64,000 nucleotides of DNA from NCBI RefSeq assembly GCF_042738955.1, contig NZ_JBHYHC010000023.1, positions 30,021 through 94,020 on the forward strand. Reading direction: 5' to 3'. This document shows positions 1-8,197 of this stretch, one piece after another; the stretch's first letter is position 1, and each line of letters starts with the position of its first letter. The position numbers were made by a program, and so were the translations under genes. The DNA is from Umezawaea sp042738955 (lineage in GTDB: Bacteria; Actinomycetota; Actinomycetes; Mycobacteriales; Pseudonocardiaceae). The notes below the pieces were generated by a model. It ran no database searches and was not told the DNA's origin. It saw only the letters and a list, made by a program, of their open reading frames with translations.

Positions 1-45
1 GGGCGCGGTCACATGCGCACAAACCTCGCGAACGGGGCGAAAACC

Positions 46-2811
46 CTACTGCGGCGGCGCGTCGACCTGGTTCGGGTTCGGGCACTCCGGCGACTTCGGG
101 ACCATGAACACGCACTCCGGCACGGCCTTGCGGTCACCGATGTCGGCGACCCGCAGGATCGAGATCGGCCGGGAGCGCCCGTCGCGGTCGGCGCTGAAGT
201 CGATCAAGCCCGACACGCCGTCGTAGCACTTGCCGCTGTCGATCTTCTTGCCCTGCGGGCAGGGCAGCTCGCGCATCTCCTGGACGATCGCCGCGCGGTT
301 CGGCGCGAGGCCGCTCGCGTCGCGCCGGTCGCGGCCCGTCTGGTTCACCGCGACCGCGCGGACGAACAACCCGGCGCCGTCGAAGGAGATCCCGACGCGC
401 TCCCCCACCCACGGGGCCGAGTTCTCCCGCAGCGCGGCGCCGAAGTCGCGCCACGCCGGGCCGTCGTCGGCGTTCCCGCTCGTCAACCTCCGCAGGATCC
501 GGCACAGGACCGTGACCTCGCCCGGTCCGTCCTGGTAGCAGGTCTCGTTGCCCGTGACGACGACGCTGCCGAGGGACACGTACGACACCGCCTGGCGGGC
601 GTAGGTCTCCTTCTGCCGGTTGGAACCCTGCGCGACGAAGCGGCTGACGGCGTCGTCACCCAGGACGACGGGCCGGGTGTCGAGCGTGCACTCCACGACG
701 CGGTCGAGAAAACCGCCGAACTCCGACTCCCGACCCGCGAAGAACGCGATCCGGTTCGGCTCGCACGTGGGCCGCACACCGCTCACCTGGCCCTCCTCCC
801 ACGTGACGACGTCGGCGCTGTCCCCCATCTCCTTGACCAGCGAGGCCAGGTAGCTGTCCTGCGCGAGGTCCTCGGGCCGGTAGAGGGTGATCTTGCGACC
901 GGCGGCGAACGCCTTCACCATCTCGATCTGCTTCTTGTTGCCCGCCACCAGCTGGAAGTACATCGGCGACCGAGCGGTCAACCCCTCGCCGGTCAGCGCG
1001 TTCGCGACCACCGGGATCCCCAGGTCGCCCAGCGCGCCGATGGCGCTCTCGGTCGCCTCGACCGTCCGGCCCATGCCGAGCACGCCCATGGCGGTCGGAT
1101 CGTCCGCGAAGAGCGGCGCGAGGAAGTCGTCCGCGACCCGGCGGGCGCTGTCCATGCGGTAGCCGCCGTTGGCCACGACCACCCGCAGCAGCGGCTCCGA
1201 CTGCTCGCTCTTGATGTTCACGAGGTGCTGCTGCGCCAGGATGCCGGTCAGCTCCTCGGCGACGGAGTCCGCGGTGCCCACCCAGCCCGCGGGCGTGGTG
1301 AACTCGGAGAAGTAGACGACCGTCACGACCGGACGACTGGGCTTCTCCTCGTGCAGGTCCTCGGCGTCGGCGTTGGACTCGAACACCGCCAGCTGGGCCT
1401 TCCGCAGGCGGTCGTCGTCGCCGAACACCTGCGCCGCGCTGTCGCTGTACCCGACGCACTCCTCCTTGCCGCCGTAGCCCGCCATCCACGCCGTGGCCAC
1501 CCCGGACCGCGGCGAGGGCAGGCAGTCGTTCTTCCACCTCGGCGCCGCCCACACACCGCCCACCAGGCCCGCGGCGATCGCGAGGGCCGCCACGACCGAG
1601 ACGATGAAGGACCGCCGGGCGAGCACGGCGACCGGGCGGGGTCGGATGTCACCGCAGGTCCTCCACGCCGCCTCGTCCTCGTCGGTGGGCACGGGCCCGG
1701 TCGCCGCGCCGGGCAGGCCCACGGTGATGAACCGGGCGTCGCCGCGCAACGACTGCCTGCGCGCGGGCAGGTTCTGGTACCAGTCGTCCACCTCGGCCAC
1801 GAGGCGGTTCACCGGTGGCAGGGTCTCCTTCACGGTCAGCCAGTCGGGCACTTCCGCCGCGGTCGCGACGAACAGCACCGGGTCGTGCTCGGTGGACTCG
1901 TTGCGCACGTCGTTGACGAGCCGGAGCAGTTCCCAGCCGCCGTTCTCCTCGGTGATCCCCTCCAGCAGCACCACCGTGTACGCGGTGCGCCGCCAACGCC
2001 GCAGCCGCCACGTGCCCGAGCCGTACGCCGCCCGCAGGTCTTGCAGGAACGCGTGCACGAGGAGCTTCTTGATCTGTTCCAGGTTCTCCTCCGCGCGCCT
2101 GCCGACGGTCAGGCGTTCGGCGAACCCGGTGAAGCTCGTGGAGTGGCCGGGGACCATGAACGGCTGGCGCATGAGCCACCGGGGCTCCCGGCCGAGGACC
2201 GGCACGCCGTGCGACCACAGCCAGAACCGCAGCGGGCGGTGCCACGCGACACCCAGGAGCAGGGCGAGCTTCAGCCAGGTCGACTGCGTGGCCACGGTGT
2301 CCGCGACCGCCGCGTCCGTCCCGGTCGCGGGCCGGTCCGCGCGACCGTGCCACAACCGCAGCATGTCGGTGACGTCGACGCGCTCGTCGCGGTTCTCCCC
2401 CGGCGTCAGCCGCCTGCCGGTCAACCAGTCCGCGAGCCGGTAGTGGCGGAACCGGGTCAGCCCGCGGTAGCCGAAGCGGTTGGCCGCCAGCCGGTGTCGC
2501 AGCTCGTCCACCAGGGGCAGCAGCGGCCCGGCCACCCGGTCGGTGCCCTCCCAGCGGGTCGCGACCCGCTCCGCGGCCAGGTCGGCGTCGACCAGCGCGA
2601 GGGGAACCTTGACCTCCGACGCCTCGCACAGCCGTGCGCCGAGGTCGGTCAGGACGGTGTTGGACTCCGTGCCCCGGACCAGGCGCAGGAGCGGGAGCGG
2701 TCGGTCGCCGTCCTCCACGCCGGGCACGGGCTTCGAGCGGTGCGGGCGGTCGCACAACTCCTTGATCTGGGACAGCAGCGCGCTCACACCGCGGAACACG
2801 GACTCGGACAA
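46..2811 (-). CDS. Membrane-anchored protein with a C-terminal periplasmic-binding-like domain
   Basis: A 921-residue protein starting at TTG with a GAGG-type ribosome site a few bases upstream. Residues 1 to about 395 look cytoplasmic and basic, with no P-loop that I can see. One hydrophobic segment lies at about residues 397-420. The remaining roughly 500 residues have the alternating beta-alpha character and phrases such as VNIKSEQSEPLLRVVVANGG, close to type 1 periplasmic-binding or branched-chain amino acid receptor proteins. The layout suggests an inside sensor or scaffold joined through one membrane helix to an extracytoplasmic ligand-binding module. There is no partner gene in the same direction nearby. 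Actinomycete genomes carry similar large proteins of unknown role. The exact function is unknown; the architecture is an inference from hydropathy and sequence feel. Confidence 0.6.
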   Translation of the reverse strand: MSESVFRGVSALLSQIKELCDRPHRSKPVPGVEDGDRPLPLLRLVRGTESNTVLTDLGARLCEASEVKVPLALVDADLAAERVATRWEGTDRVAGPLLPLVDELRHRLAANRFGYRGLTRFRHYRLADWLTGRRLTPGENRDERVDVTDMLRLWHGRADRPATGTDAAVADTVATQSTWLKLALLLGVAWHRPLRFWLWSHGVPVLGREPRWLMRQPFMVPGHSTSFTGFAERLTVGRRAEENLEQIKKLLVHAFLQDLRAAYGSGTWRLRRWRRTAYTVVLLEGITEENGGWELLRLVNDVRNESTEHDPVLFVATAAEVPDWLTVKETLPPVNRLVAEVDDWYQNLPARRQSLRGDARFITVGLPGAATGPVPTDEDEAAWRTCGDIRPRPVAVLARRSFIVSVVAALAIAAGLVGGVWAAPRWKNDCLPSPRSGVATAWMAGYGGKEECVGYSDSAAQVFGDDDRLRKAQLAVFESNADAEDLHEEKPSRPVVTVVYFSEFTTPAGWVGTADSVAEELTGILAQQHLVNIKSEQSEPLLRVVVANGGYRMDSARRVADDFLAPLFADDPTAMGVLGMGRTVEATESAIGALGDLGIPVVANALTGEGLTARSPMYFQLVAGNKKQIEMVKAFAAGRKITLYRPEDLAQDSYLASLVKEMGDSADVVTWEEGQVSGVRPTCEPNRIAFFAGRESEFGGFLDRVVECTLDTRPVVLGDDAVSRFVAQGSNRQKETYARQAVSYVSLGSVVVTGNETCYQDGPGEVTVLCRILRRLTSGNADDGPAWRDFGAALRENSAPWVGERVGISFDGAGLFVRAVAVNQTGRDRRDASGLAPNRAAIVQEMRELPCPQGKKIDSGKCYDGVSGLIDFSADRDGRSRPISILRVADIGDRKAVPECVFMVPKSPECPNPNQVDAPPQ

Positions 2812-2833
2812 CCGACCTCACCCATCCACTCGA

Positions 2834-2851
2834 CACGCCGTTCGCGGCGTG
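2834..2851 (-). other. UUCG-loop hairpin in leader of the 921-aa gene
   Basis: CACGCCG-TTCG-CGGCGTG is a perfect 7-bp stem with a TTCG loop, 23 bases upstream of the TTG start at 2811. It lies in the 5' leader of the minus-strand gene and could affect its mRNA; it has no T-tract, so a terminator is less likely. Confidence 0.4.
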
Positions 2852-3011
2852 CTCACACCTGCCTTCGAACCGACCCGTGTGCCGTGGCCCGGCTGGGGCG
2901 CACACCGGCGGGGAGGTCTTCGGCGCGACCGTGCCACCGGGGAGGGGCCGTCGACAACGCAACTTGGCGGACTGTCCAGGTCCTGACCAGGATCCAGTAC
3001 ACGATCGGGTA

Positions 3012-3062
3012 TTGACCCGTCGCTCGAAGCAACCCTAGCCTCGGAGTGAGAGCGCTCTCACT
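3012..3062 (+). promoter_or_regulatory. Promoter with LacI-type palindromic operator for GH76 gene
   Basis: TTGACC (3012-3017) and TAGCCT (3036-3041) are spaced by 18 bases. They are followed at once by the perfect palindrome AGTGAGAGCGCTCTCACT at 3045-3062, with the central CG typical of LacI/CebR-family operators. The operator covers the expected transcription start, so repression until an inducing oligosaccharide appears is the natural reading. No LacI gene lies in the window. Confidence 0.7.
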
Positions 3063-3100
3063 TCGCCGTCGGACCGCCCACCCCTGCTCCGGGAGGTCTC

Positions 3101-4621
3101 GTGCCGAACATCGTCGTCCTGCTCGCCCTCGTCCTGTCCCTGACGGTCGGGACCCCGCCCGCGCAGGCCGTCCCCGAGGACTGCGGCGCCTACTGCGACA
3201 CCCGCGACCCCGCGCTGCCGCCGAGCGCCCAGCGGTCCGCCACCCGCCCCGCCGCCGTGCCCGGCCCGAGGGCGGACGCCGTCGTCTGCAACCGGTACTG
3301 CGACGCCCGCGACCCCGCGCTCTCCCCCTCCGACCGCCTGGCCCAGACCGTCACCGTCGGAAGCAGGCAGGTCTCGCTGCACTTCGACGACACCGACGCG
3401 ATGGGCTGGGCCCGTGTTTCCCCTGCCGCGTCAGGAGATGCCGTCTGGCTCGACCGGTCGTTCGACGCGGGCGTGAGCTGGGGGTCGGGGTCCCGGCTGG
3501 GCGACACCAGAGCTCCCGCCGGTGTCGGCGACTGGCGGACGCTGATGTTCAACGTGGACGACTGGAACGGCCTCGGCGTCGGGCTGCTGCGCGCGTGCGG
3601 GCAGCCCGCCGGGTCGACCGCCATCGCGTGCACCAGCTGGTACCGCACGACGTGGAACGCGGGGAACCGCCGCACCGCCGCCGCGACCGCGTTGATGGAG
3701 CGCTACGACCTCGGCACCGGCCTGTTCGCCACGACGGGCTGGTGGAACTCCGCCAACGCCCTCACCGCGATCGTCGACAACGCCCGGCTGACCGGGATGG
3801 GCAGCTACCGGTATGCCATAGCGCGCACCTACGACCTCAACCTGTCCGCCTGGGACGGCCAGTTCGTCAACGCCTACAACGACGACACGGCGTGGTGGGG
3901 CTTGGCGTGGCTGGGCGCGTACGACCTGACCGGCGAGAGCCGCTACCTGGCCACGGCCCGCGTGGACGCCGACCACATGGCGCAGTTCTGGGACTCCGTG
4001 TGCGGCGGCGGGGTCTGGTGGAGTTCGAGCCGGACGTACAAGAACGCCATCACCAACGCGCTCTACGTCCAGCTGAACGCGGCCCTGCACAACCGGATCC
4101 CCGGCGACACCACCTACCTGCAACGCGCCCGCGCGGGCTGGGCGTGGTTCCAGGGCAGCGGGATGATCAACGGCGCCAACCTGGTCAACGACGGCATCGA
4201 CACCGCGACGTGCGCCAACAACGGCCGCACGCCGTGGAGCTACAACCAGGGCGTGCCGCTGGCCGCGCTCACCGAACTGCACCGCGCCACCGGTGACGCG
4301 AGCCTGCTGACCAAGGCCCGCGCGCTGGCCGGGGCCTCCACGACCAACACGACCCTGAACCCCGGCGGCATCCTGTTCGACAACGGCGGCGGCGGGGACG
4401 TGCCGTCGTTCAAGGGCGTCTACGCCCGCGGCCTGGCCGCGCTGAACCGCGCGCTGCCCGACCACCCGTACACCGCGTACCTCCAGCGGCAGGCGGACTC
4501 CGCCTACACGCGGGACCGGTCGAGCAGCGACTCCTACGACCAGCCGTGGGCGGGCCCGTTCCAGCGCAGCGACGGGGCCCGCCAGCACAGCGCGGTCGAC
4601 CTGATGAACGCGGCGGGTTAG
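3101..4621 (+). CDS. Secreted glycoside hydrolase family 76 (alpha-1,6-mannanase-like)
   Basis: 506 residues from a GTG start with GGGAGG 7 bases upstream. An N-terminal signal peptide runs to about residue 23 (ending PPAQA). Two copies of a CxxYCDxRDPAL motif follow, and then a GH76-like (alpha/alpha)6-barrel with many W/Y residues, such as the DTAWWGLAWLGAYDLTGESR region. GH76 enzymes cleave alpha-1,6-mannan of fungal walls or actinobacterial lipomannan outside the cell. The duplicated Cys motif, which in relatives I recall precedes the catalytic domain once, is a possible small binding or disulfide module. The gene ends 4 bases into the convergent DinB-fold gene. The LacI operator upstream points to carbohydrate-induced expression. 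The family call is from memory of conserved phrases such as ALHFDDADAMGW-like sequence; I rate it strong. Confidence 0.8.
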   Translation: MPNIVVLLALVLSLTVGTPPAQAVPEDCGAYCDTRDPALPPSAQRSATRPAAVPGPRADAVVCNRYCDARDPALSPSDRLAQTVTVGSRQVSLHFDDTDAMGWARVSPAASGDAVWLDRSFDAGVSWGSGSRLGDTRAPAGVGDWRTLMFNVDDWNGLGVGLLRACGQPAGSTAIACTSWYRTTWNAGNRRTAAATALMERYDLGTGLFATTGWWNSANALTAIVDNARLTGMGSYRYAIARTYDLNLSAWDGQFVNAYNDDTAWWGLAWLGAYDLTGESRYLATARVDADHMAQFWDSVCGGGVWWSSSRTYKNAITNALYVQLNAALHNRIPGDTTYLQRARAGWAWFQGSGMINGANLVNDGIDTATCANNGRTPWSYNQGVPLAALTELHRATGDASLLTKARALAGASTTNTTLNPGGILFDNGGGGDVPSFKGVYARGLAALNRALPDHPYTAYLQRQADSAYTRDRSSSDSYDQPWAGPFQRSDGARQHSAVDLMNAAG

Positions 4622-5385
4622 GCGGGCTCCCACTCGGCGATCCCGACGACGACGCTCTCGTCGCCGCTGACCTTCAGCGTGTCCAGCGGGAGCCGCCCGT
4701 AGAACACCAGGATCAGGTCGCTGGCCGTCGACTCGACGGTGGCGTCGGCCCGCTCCTCGGCGGGCCCGGTGAGGCGTTCGGTCCACGCGCCCTTCTCGGA
4801 CAGCCACAAGCGCCAGGTACGGCCCTCGGCGACGACGTAGTCGAGGGTCGCGGGCGCGTGCGGCCACGCGATCGGCGTCGCGACGCAGGTGAACTGGAAC
4901 TCCTCGACGCCGTCGACCGCCACCTCCTCCGGCAGCGGCTCCGGGGCGCCCACGGTGACCTGGGCGTCGTAGGTGTGCACCGCGAACTCCTGCACCTGGT
5001 GCCGGGCGACCGCGCCGCTCGTCGCGGGCGACTGCGAGTCGCCCCAGCCGACCCAGCAGCCGCGGTCCGGACCGGCCTCCCGCAGCGCGTCCAGCAGCGC
5101 CCGCGTCGAGTCGGCCATCCACGCCAGCAGCGCCTCGCGCTCCCTCGGCACGGCGGGCGCGTCCACCGGGACGGCCTTGCCCGTGGCGCCGGGCCCCGCC
5201 GCGACGGTGGCGGCCCAGACGCGCCGCCCCTCGCCCAGGTGCCGCACCAAGTCGAACAGCGTCCACTCCGGACACGTCGGCACCGGCAGGTCGAGGCTGC
5301 TCGCCGAGGCGACGGCGGCGAGGAACGCGGCCGACCGGTCGTCGATCAGCCGGAGCAGGTCGGGGAACTCCAAGGTCTCTTGCAC
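4618..5385 (-). CDS. Maleylpyruvate isomerase-family (mycothiol-dependent, DinB-like) protein
   Basis: 255 residues. The N-terminal half has the MDMPI/DinB-fold pattern (TCPEWTLFDLVRHLGEG, with the conserved metal-type His in the LVRHLGE phrase), and the C-terminal half has a small sterol-carrier-like domain. Family members use mycothiol or bind metals in isomerase or transferase reactions; the substrate here is unknown. The start is GTG at 5385 with no ribosome site. A TAGACA-like -10 lies about 7 bases upstream, so a leaderless message is plausible. It overlaps the end of the convergent GH76 gene by 4 bases. Confidence 0.75.
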   Translation of the reverse strand: MQETLEFPDLLRLIDDRSAAFLAAVASASSLDLPVPTCPEWTLFDLVRHLGEGRRVWAATVAAGPGATGKAVPVDAPAVPREREALLAWMADSTRALLDALREAGPDRGCWVGWGDSQSPATSGAVARHQVQEFAVHTYDAQVTVGAPEPLPEEVAVDGVEEFQFTCVATPIAWPHAPATLDYVVAEGRTWRLWLSEKGAWTERLTGPAEERADATVESTASDLILVFYGRLPLDTLKVSGDESVVVGIAEWEPA

Positions 5386-5433
5386 GGGGGCTGTCTACCA
5401 CCAGATCCCGTTGGCACGACAGCGATTATCCGG

Positions 5434-5973
5434 TCAGGGGGCGGGCCGGTCGATCCGGTAGACGACGTGGGCGCGGTCGTCGACCGGGTTGTCCGGTTCC
5501 AGCTCGCCCTCGGCGACGCGGGTGAACCCGGCTTTCTCCAGCGCCCGCCACGAGTTCCGGTTCGCCGCGTTCACCGGCACGACGACCGCGGGGGCGGCCG
5601 GGTAGTCCGCCCACGTCGCCGCGACGACGGCGGCGATGATCCGCGGGCCGAGGCCGTGGCCGCAGCGCGCGAGGTCGCCGACGAGGTAGTCGACGCTCAC
5701 CGCCTCCGGGCTCACGGGCAGGACCGGGGCCAGTTCGGCGAGGTACTCGGGGTAGTCGCCGTACCGGCTGCGCTGCACCAGGCCGACCGGCGTGCCGTCC
5801 TCGAGGACGAGCAGGTCCTCCGACGGCTCCTCGCCCCTGGCGACCGGGCCGAAGTCGCGGTCGACGGCCTCCGGGGACGTCTCGTGGTTCCACCACCGGT
5901 GGACGTGCGGTTGGAGCAACCACGTGCGCAGCAACGGGAAGTCGGCTTCGACGAGCCTGCGCCAGGTGATCAC
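5434..5973 (-). CDS. GNAT-family N-acetyltransferase (aminoglycoside 6'-type-like)
   Basis: 179 residues from a GTG start whose first bases overlap the TGA of the upstream CGNR gene (GTGA); a strong GGAGGTG site lies just before it. The protein reads as a GNAT fold (ITWRRLVEADFPLLRTWL at the start, then VDYLVGDLARCGHGLGPRII and NAANRNSWRALEKAGFTRVAEGEL at the end). It resembles the AAC(6') and lysine N-acyltransferase subgroup with the WW..H phrase near residue 25. It transfers an acetyl or acyl group to an amine; the substrate is not known. A continuous reading frame joins it to the broken gene upstream, but the ribosome site and overlap show it is separate. Confidence 0.75.
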   Translation of the reverse strand: MITWRRLVEADFPLLRTWLLQPHVHRWWNHETSPEAVDRDFGPVARGEEPSEDLLVLEDGTPVGLVQRSRYGDYPEYLAELAPVLPVSPEAVSVDYLVGDLARCGHGLGPRIIAAVVAATWADYPAAPAVVVPVNAANRNSWRALEKAGFTRVAEGELEPDNPVDDRAHVVYRIDRPAP

Positions 5974-6495
5974 GGGGACACCTCCGAACGCCGCTTGCGG
6001 CGGTAGTAGCGGGCTTGGCGGTCGCGGTGGCCGCAACCGGGGTTGCACCAGCGCCTGCGCGGGTGGTCGCGGACGAAGAACAGCGAGCAGCCGGGCGCGC
6101 TGCAGCGCCGCAGCGCGCCCGGCCCGGCCAGGAGGGCGAAAGGGGCGCAGAGGATCCCGGCCGAGCACCGCCGCGCCGCCGGTCGCCGTGTCGACGTGCC
6201 GGACGGCGGGGCCGTCGGCGGACCAGCGCAGCTCCGGCCGGGTCGGCGTGGCGAAGGCGTTGACGACGGCGACGTCCGCGGGCACCGGCGTGGTGCCCTC
6301 GACGGCCGCGGCGAACAGCCGGTGCACGGCGTCGCGCAGCTTGCGCGCCCGGACCGCGTCCACGGCGGGTTGCCCGACCTGCGCGAACCACTGGTCGACC
6401 TGCTCGCGGGTGCGCAGGAAGTCCTCCCGGCCGCCGTAGAGCGTGTTGGCCAGTTCCACCGCGAGCGGCTCGGTGCCGAGGATCGGGAACTCCAC
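5970..6495 (-). pseudogene. CGNR zinc-finger / ABATE-domain protein, frameshifted
   Basis: The N-terminal ABATE part (PILGTEPLAVELANTLYGG onward) runs from a GTG at 6495 to about 6137. The CGNR zinc finger (CSAPGCSLFF, then RRWCNPGCGHRDRQARYYRR) continues one base out of frame to the stop at 5970. The break falls near GCGCCCCTTTCGCC on the minus strand. Dropping one C from the CCCC run restores a normal family sequence (LRPFALLAGPGALRRC). So either a real indel has inactivated the gene, there is a sequence error in the homopolymer, or a +1 slip occurs. Intact members are probable DNA-binding regulators. Upstream TTG (6522) also extends the frame, but GTG 6495 fits family length better. Confidence 0.65.
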
Positions 6496-6589
6496 GACGC
6501 TGACGTTAACAAGGTGTGCCAACCGTCAGCCACCGAGTTTTCCGGGCGTCCATCGGCGACACTGTGCGGCACGGACGAGAGGAGCAGCC

Positions 6590-7189
6590 GTGGCGATCGT
6601 TTCCCGCGGTTTCCGCGGCAGGGCGCGGAACGAGGACGTGACCCTGCCGCCGGGCCAGTACCTGACCGAGGACTTCCCGGTGCTGTCGGCCGGCCCGACA
6701 CCGCGGGTGACCACGGACCGGTGGGAGTTCACCGTCACCACCGAGGTCGGCGCGAAGCACACGTGGAAGTGGCAGGACCTGCTGGAACTGCCCCACGAGA
6801 AGCCCAGGGTCGACCTGCACTGCGTCACCAAGTGGTCGAAGCTCGACACGCGGTGGCAGGGCGTGTCGCTGGACGTGCTGCTGGAGGACGTGGAGACGGC
6901 GGCCGACTACGCGCTCGTGCACGCCTACGGCGGGTACACCACGAACCTGCCGCTGGAGGACCTGCTCGACGGGCAGGCGTGGATCGTCCACCGCTACGAC
7001 GGCGAGGACCTCACGCCCGAGCACGGCGGCCCGGCGCGGCTGCTCGTGCCGCACCTGTACCTGTGGAAGTCGGCGAAGTGGGTGCGCGGCATCCAGCTGC
7101 TGCTGGAGGACGAGCCGGGCTTCTGGGAGACCGCCGGCTACCACGACTACGGCGACCCGTGGCGCGAGCAGCGCTACCAGGGCGACTAG
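6590..7189 (+). CDS. Sulfite oxidase-like molybdopterin oxidoreductase
   Basis: 199 residues from GTG at 6590 with GAGAGGAG 5-12 bases upstream. It belongs to the sulfite oxidase/YedY-like molybdopterin fold: VDLHCVTKWSKLDTRW carries the invariant molybdenum-ligand Cys at residue 78, followed by the VHAYGGYTTNLPLEDL and HGGPARLLVPHLYLWKSAKW blocks. No Tat signal is visible, so it acts in the cytoplasm. It is followed after 2 bases by a flavin reductase and then by a DUF6510 protein; this trio recurs in actinobacteria. The reductase is the likely electron partner. The physiological substrate is unknown; methionine sulfoxide or another S/N-oxide is possible. Confidence 0.85.
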   Translation: MAIVSRGFRGRARNEDVTLPPGQYLTEDFPVLSAGPTPRVTTDRWEFTVTTEVGAKHTWKWQDLLELPHEKPRVDLHCVTKWSKLDTRWQGVSLDVLLEDVETAADYALVHAYGGYTTNLPLEDLLDGQAWIVHRYDGEDLTPEHGGPARLLVPHLYLWKSAKWVRGIQLLLEDEPGFWETAGYHDYGDPWREQRYQGD

Positions 7190-7191
7190 GC

Positions 7192-7911
7192 GTGGTGCGC
7201 AGACTGGTCTGGCACGTCGGCAAGGTGGTCGACGTGCGCGACGAGACCCCCGCCGCCCGCACCCTCGTGCTGGAGGTGCCGCTGTGGCCGGGACACCTGC
7301 CGGGCCAGCACGTGGACGTCCGGCTCACCGCCGAGGACGGCTACAGCACCCAGCGCAGCTACTCGATCGCCAACGCCGAGGACGGCTCGCGCGTGGAGCT
7401 GACCGTGCAGCGGGTGGAGGACGGCGAGGTGTCGCCGTACCTGACGGAGGTCGTGGAGGTCGGCGACGAGCTGGAACTGCGCGGCCCGGTCGGCGGCTGG
7501 TTCGTGTGGCGCCCGGAGAGCACCGCACCGGTCCTGCTGGTCGCGGGCGGCTCGGGCATCGTCCCGTTGATGGCGATGATCCGCGCCCGCCGCACCCCGG
7601 TCCCGTTCCGCCTGCTGTACTCGTTGCGCGGCCCCGACGACCGCTTCTACGCGGACGAGCTGCGCCGCCCGACCCCTGGCCTCGACATCACGTACCTGTA
7701 CACCCGGTCCATTCCGGACGGCTTTCCCCGCCCACCGGGCCGCCTGGGCGTGGCCGATCTGAACACAGCGGGCTGGCCCGCCGACTTCACCCCGGACTGC
7801 TTCCTGTGCGGCCCCACCGGTTTCGTCGAAACCGCCGCCGACATCCTGCAAGCACTGGGCCACGACCCCAAGCGCATCAAAACCGAACGCTTCGGCCCCA
7901 GCGGAGGCTGA
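7192..7911 (+). CDS. FAD-binding ferredoxin-NADP reductase-type oxidoreductase
   Basis: 239 residues. The FAD domain carries RSYSIANAE (residues about 60-68). The pyridine-nucleotide domain has LLVAGGSGIVPLMAMIRAR and ends with CFLCGPTGFVETAADIL, the CGPxGF motif of the FNR family. There is no 2Fe-2S domain, so this is the two-domain form. It starts at GTG 7192 (a second GTG follows at once), 2 bases after the sulfite oxidase-like gene. It therefore most likely passes electrons between NAD(P)H and that molybdoenzyme. It ends 2 bases before the DUF6510 gene. Confidence 0.85.
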   Translation: MVRRLVWHVGKVVDVRDETPAARTLVLEVPLWPGHLPGQHVDVRLTAEDGYSTQRSYSIANAEDGSRVELTVQRVEDGEVSPYLTEVVEVGDELELRGPVGGWFVWRPESTAPVLLVAGGSGIVPLMAMIRARRTPVPFRLLYSLRGPDDRFYADELRRPTPGLDITYLYTRSIPDGFPRPPGRLGVADLNTAGWPADFTPDCFLCGPTGFVETAADILQALGHDPKRIKTERFGPSGG

Positions 7912-7913
7912 CC

Positions 7914-8177
7914 ATGACCCACCACCTCGACGGCAACGCCCTGGCGGGCCCGTTGCGCGAACTGTTCGCCGTGGACCTCACCACAGCCACCGCGACCTGC
8001 GCCGGCTGCACCCGCACAACCACCGTGGCAACCCTCCACGTCTACGGCCAGGCCCCAGGCCTGGTAGCCCGCTGCCCAGGCTGCGAGGAGGTCGTCCTCC
8101 GCGTGGTCCGCGGCCCGAACGCCGCCTGGCTCGACCTGCGCGGCACCGTGAGCCTGCGGGTGCCACTACCGGACTGA
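7914..8177 (+). CDS. DUF6510-family zinc-ribbon-like small protein
   Basis: 87 residues from ATG at 7914, two bases after the reductase stop. Two CxxC pairs (CAGC near residue 25 and CPGC near residue 51) suggest a zinc ribbon. The family co-occurs with the two preceding redox genes; its role is unknown, perhaps as an assembly or regulatory partner. The family name is given from recollection of this conserved gene order. Confidence 0.75.
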   Translation: MTHHLDGNALAGPLRELFAVDLTTATATCAGCTRTTTVATLHVYGQAPGLVARCPGCEEVVLRVVRGPNAAWLDLRGTVSLRVPLPD

Positions 8178-8197
8178 GACGCCCGACAACGGACGTG

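Noticed and set aside
13..3015. A 1000-codon open frame on the plus strand opposite the first gene
   Set aside because: It runs antisense to the 921-residue gene, has repetitive Arg/Gly/Pro composition and no ribosome site; it is a high-GC shadow.
5434..6522. ABATE-GNAT fusion protein
   Set aside because: The continuous frame results from a frameshift in the first gene; GGAGGTG, a GTGA overlap and a typical GNAT N-terminus show that the acetyltransferase is separate.
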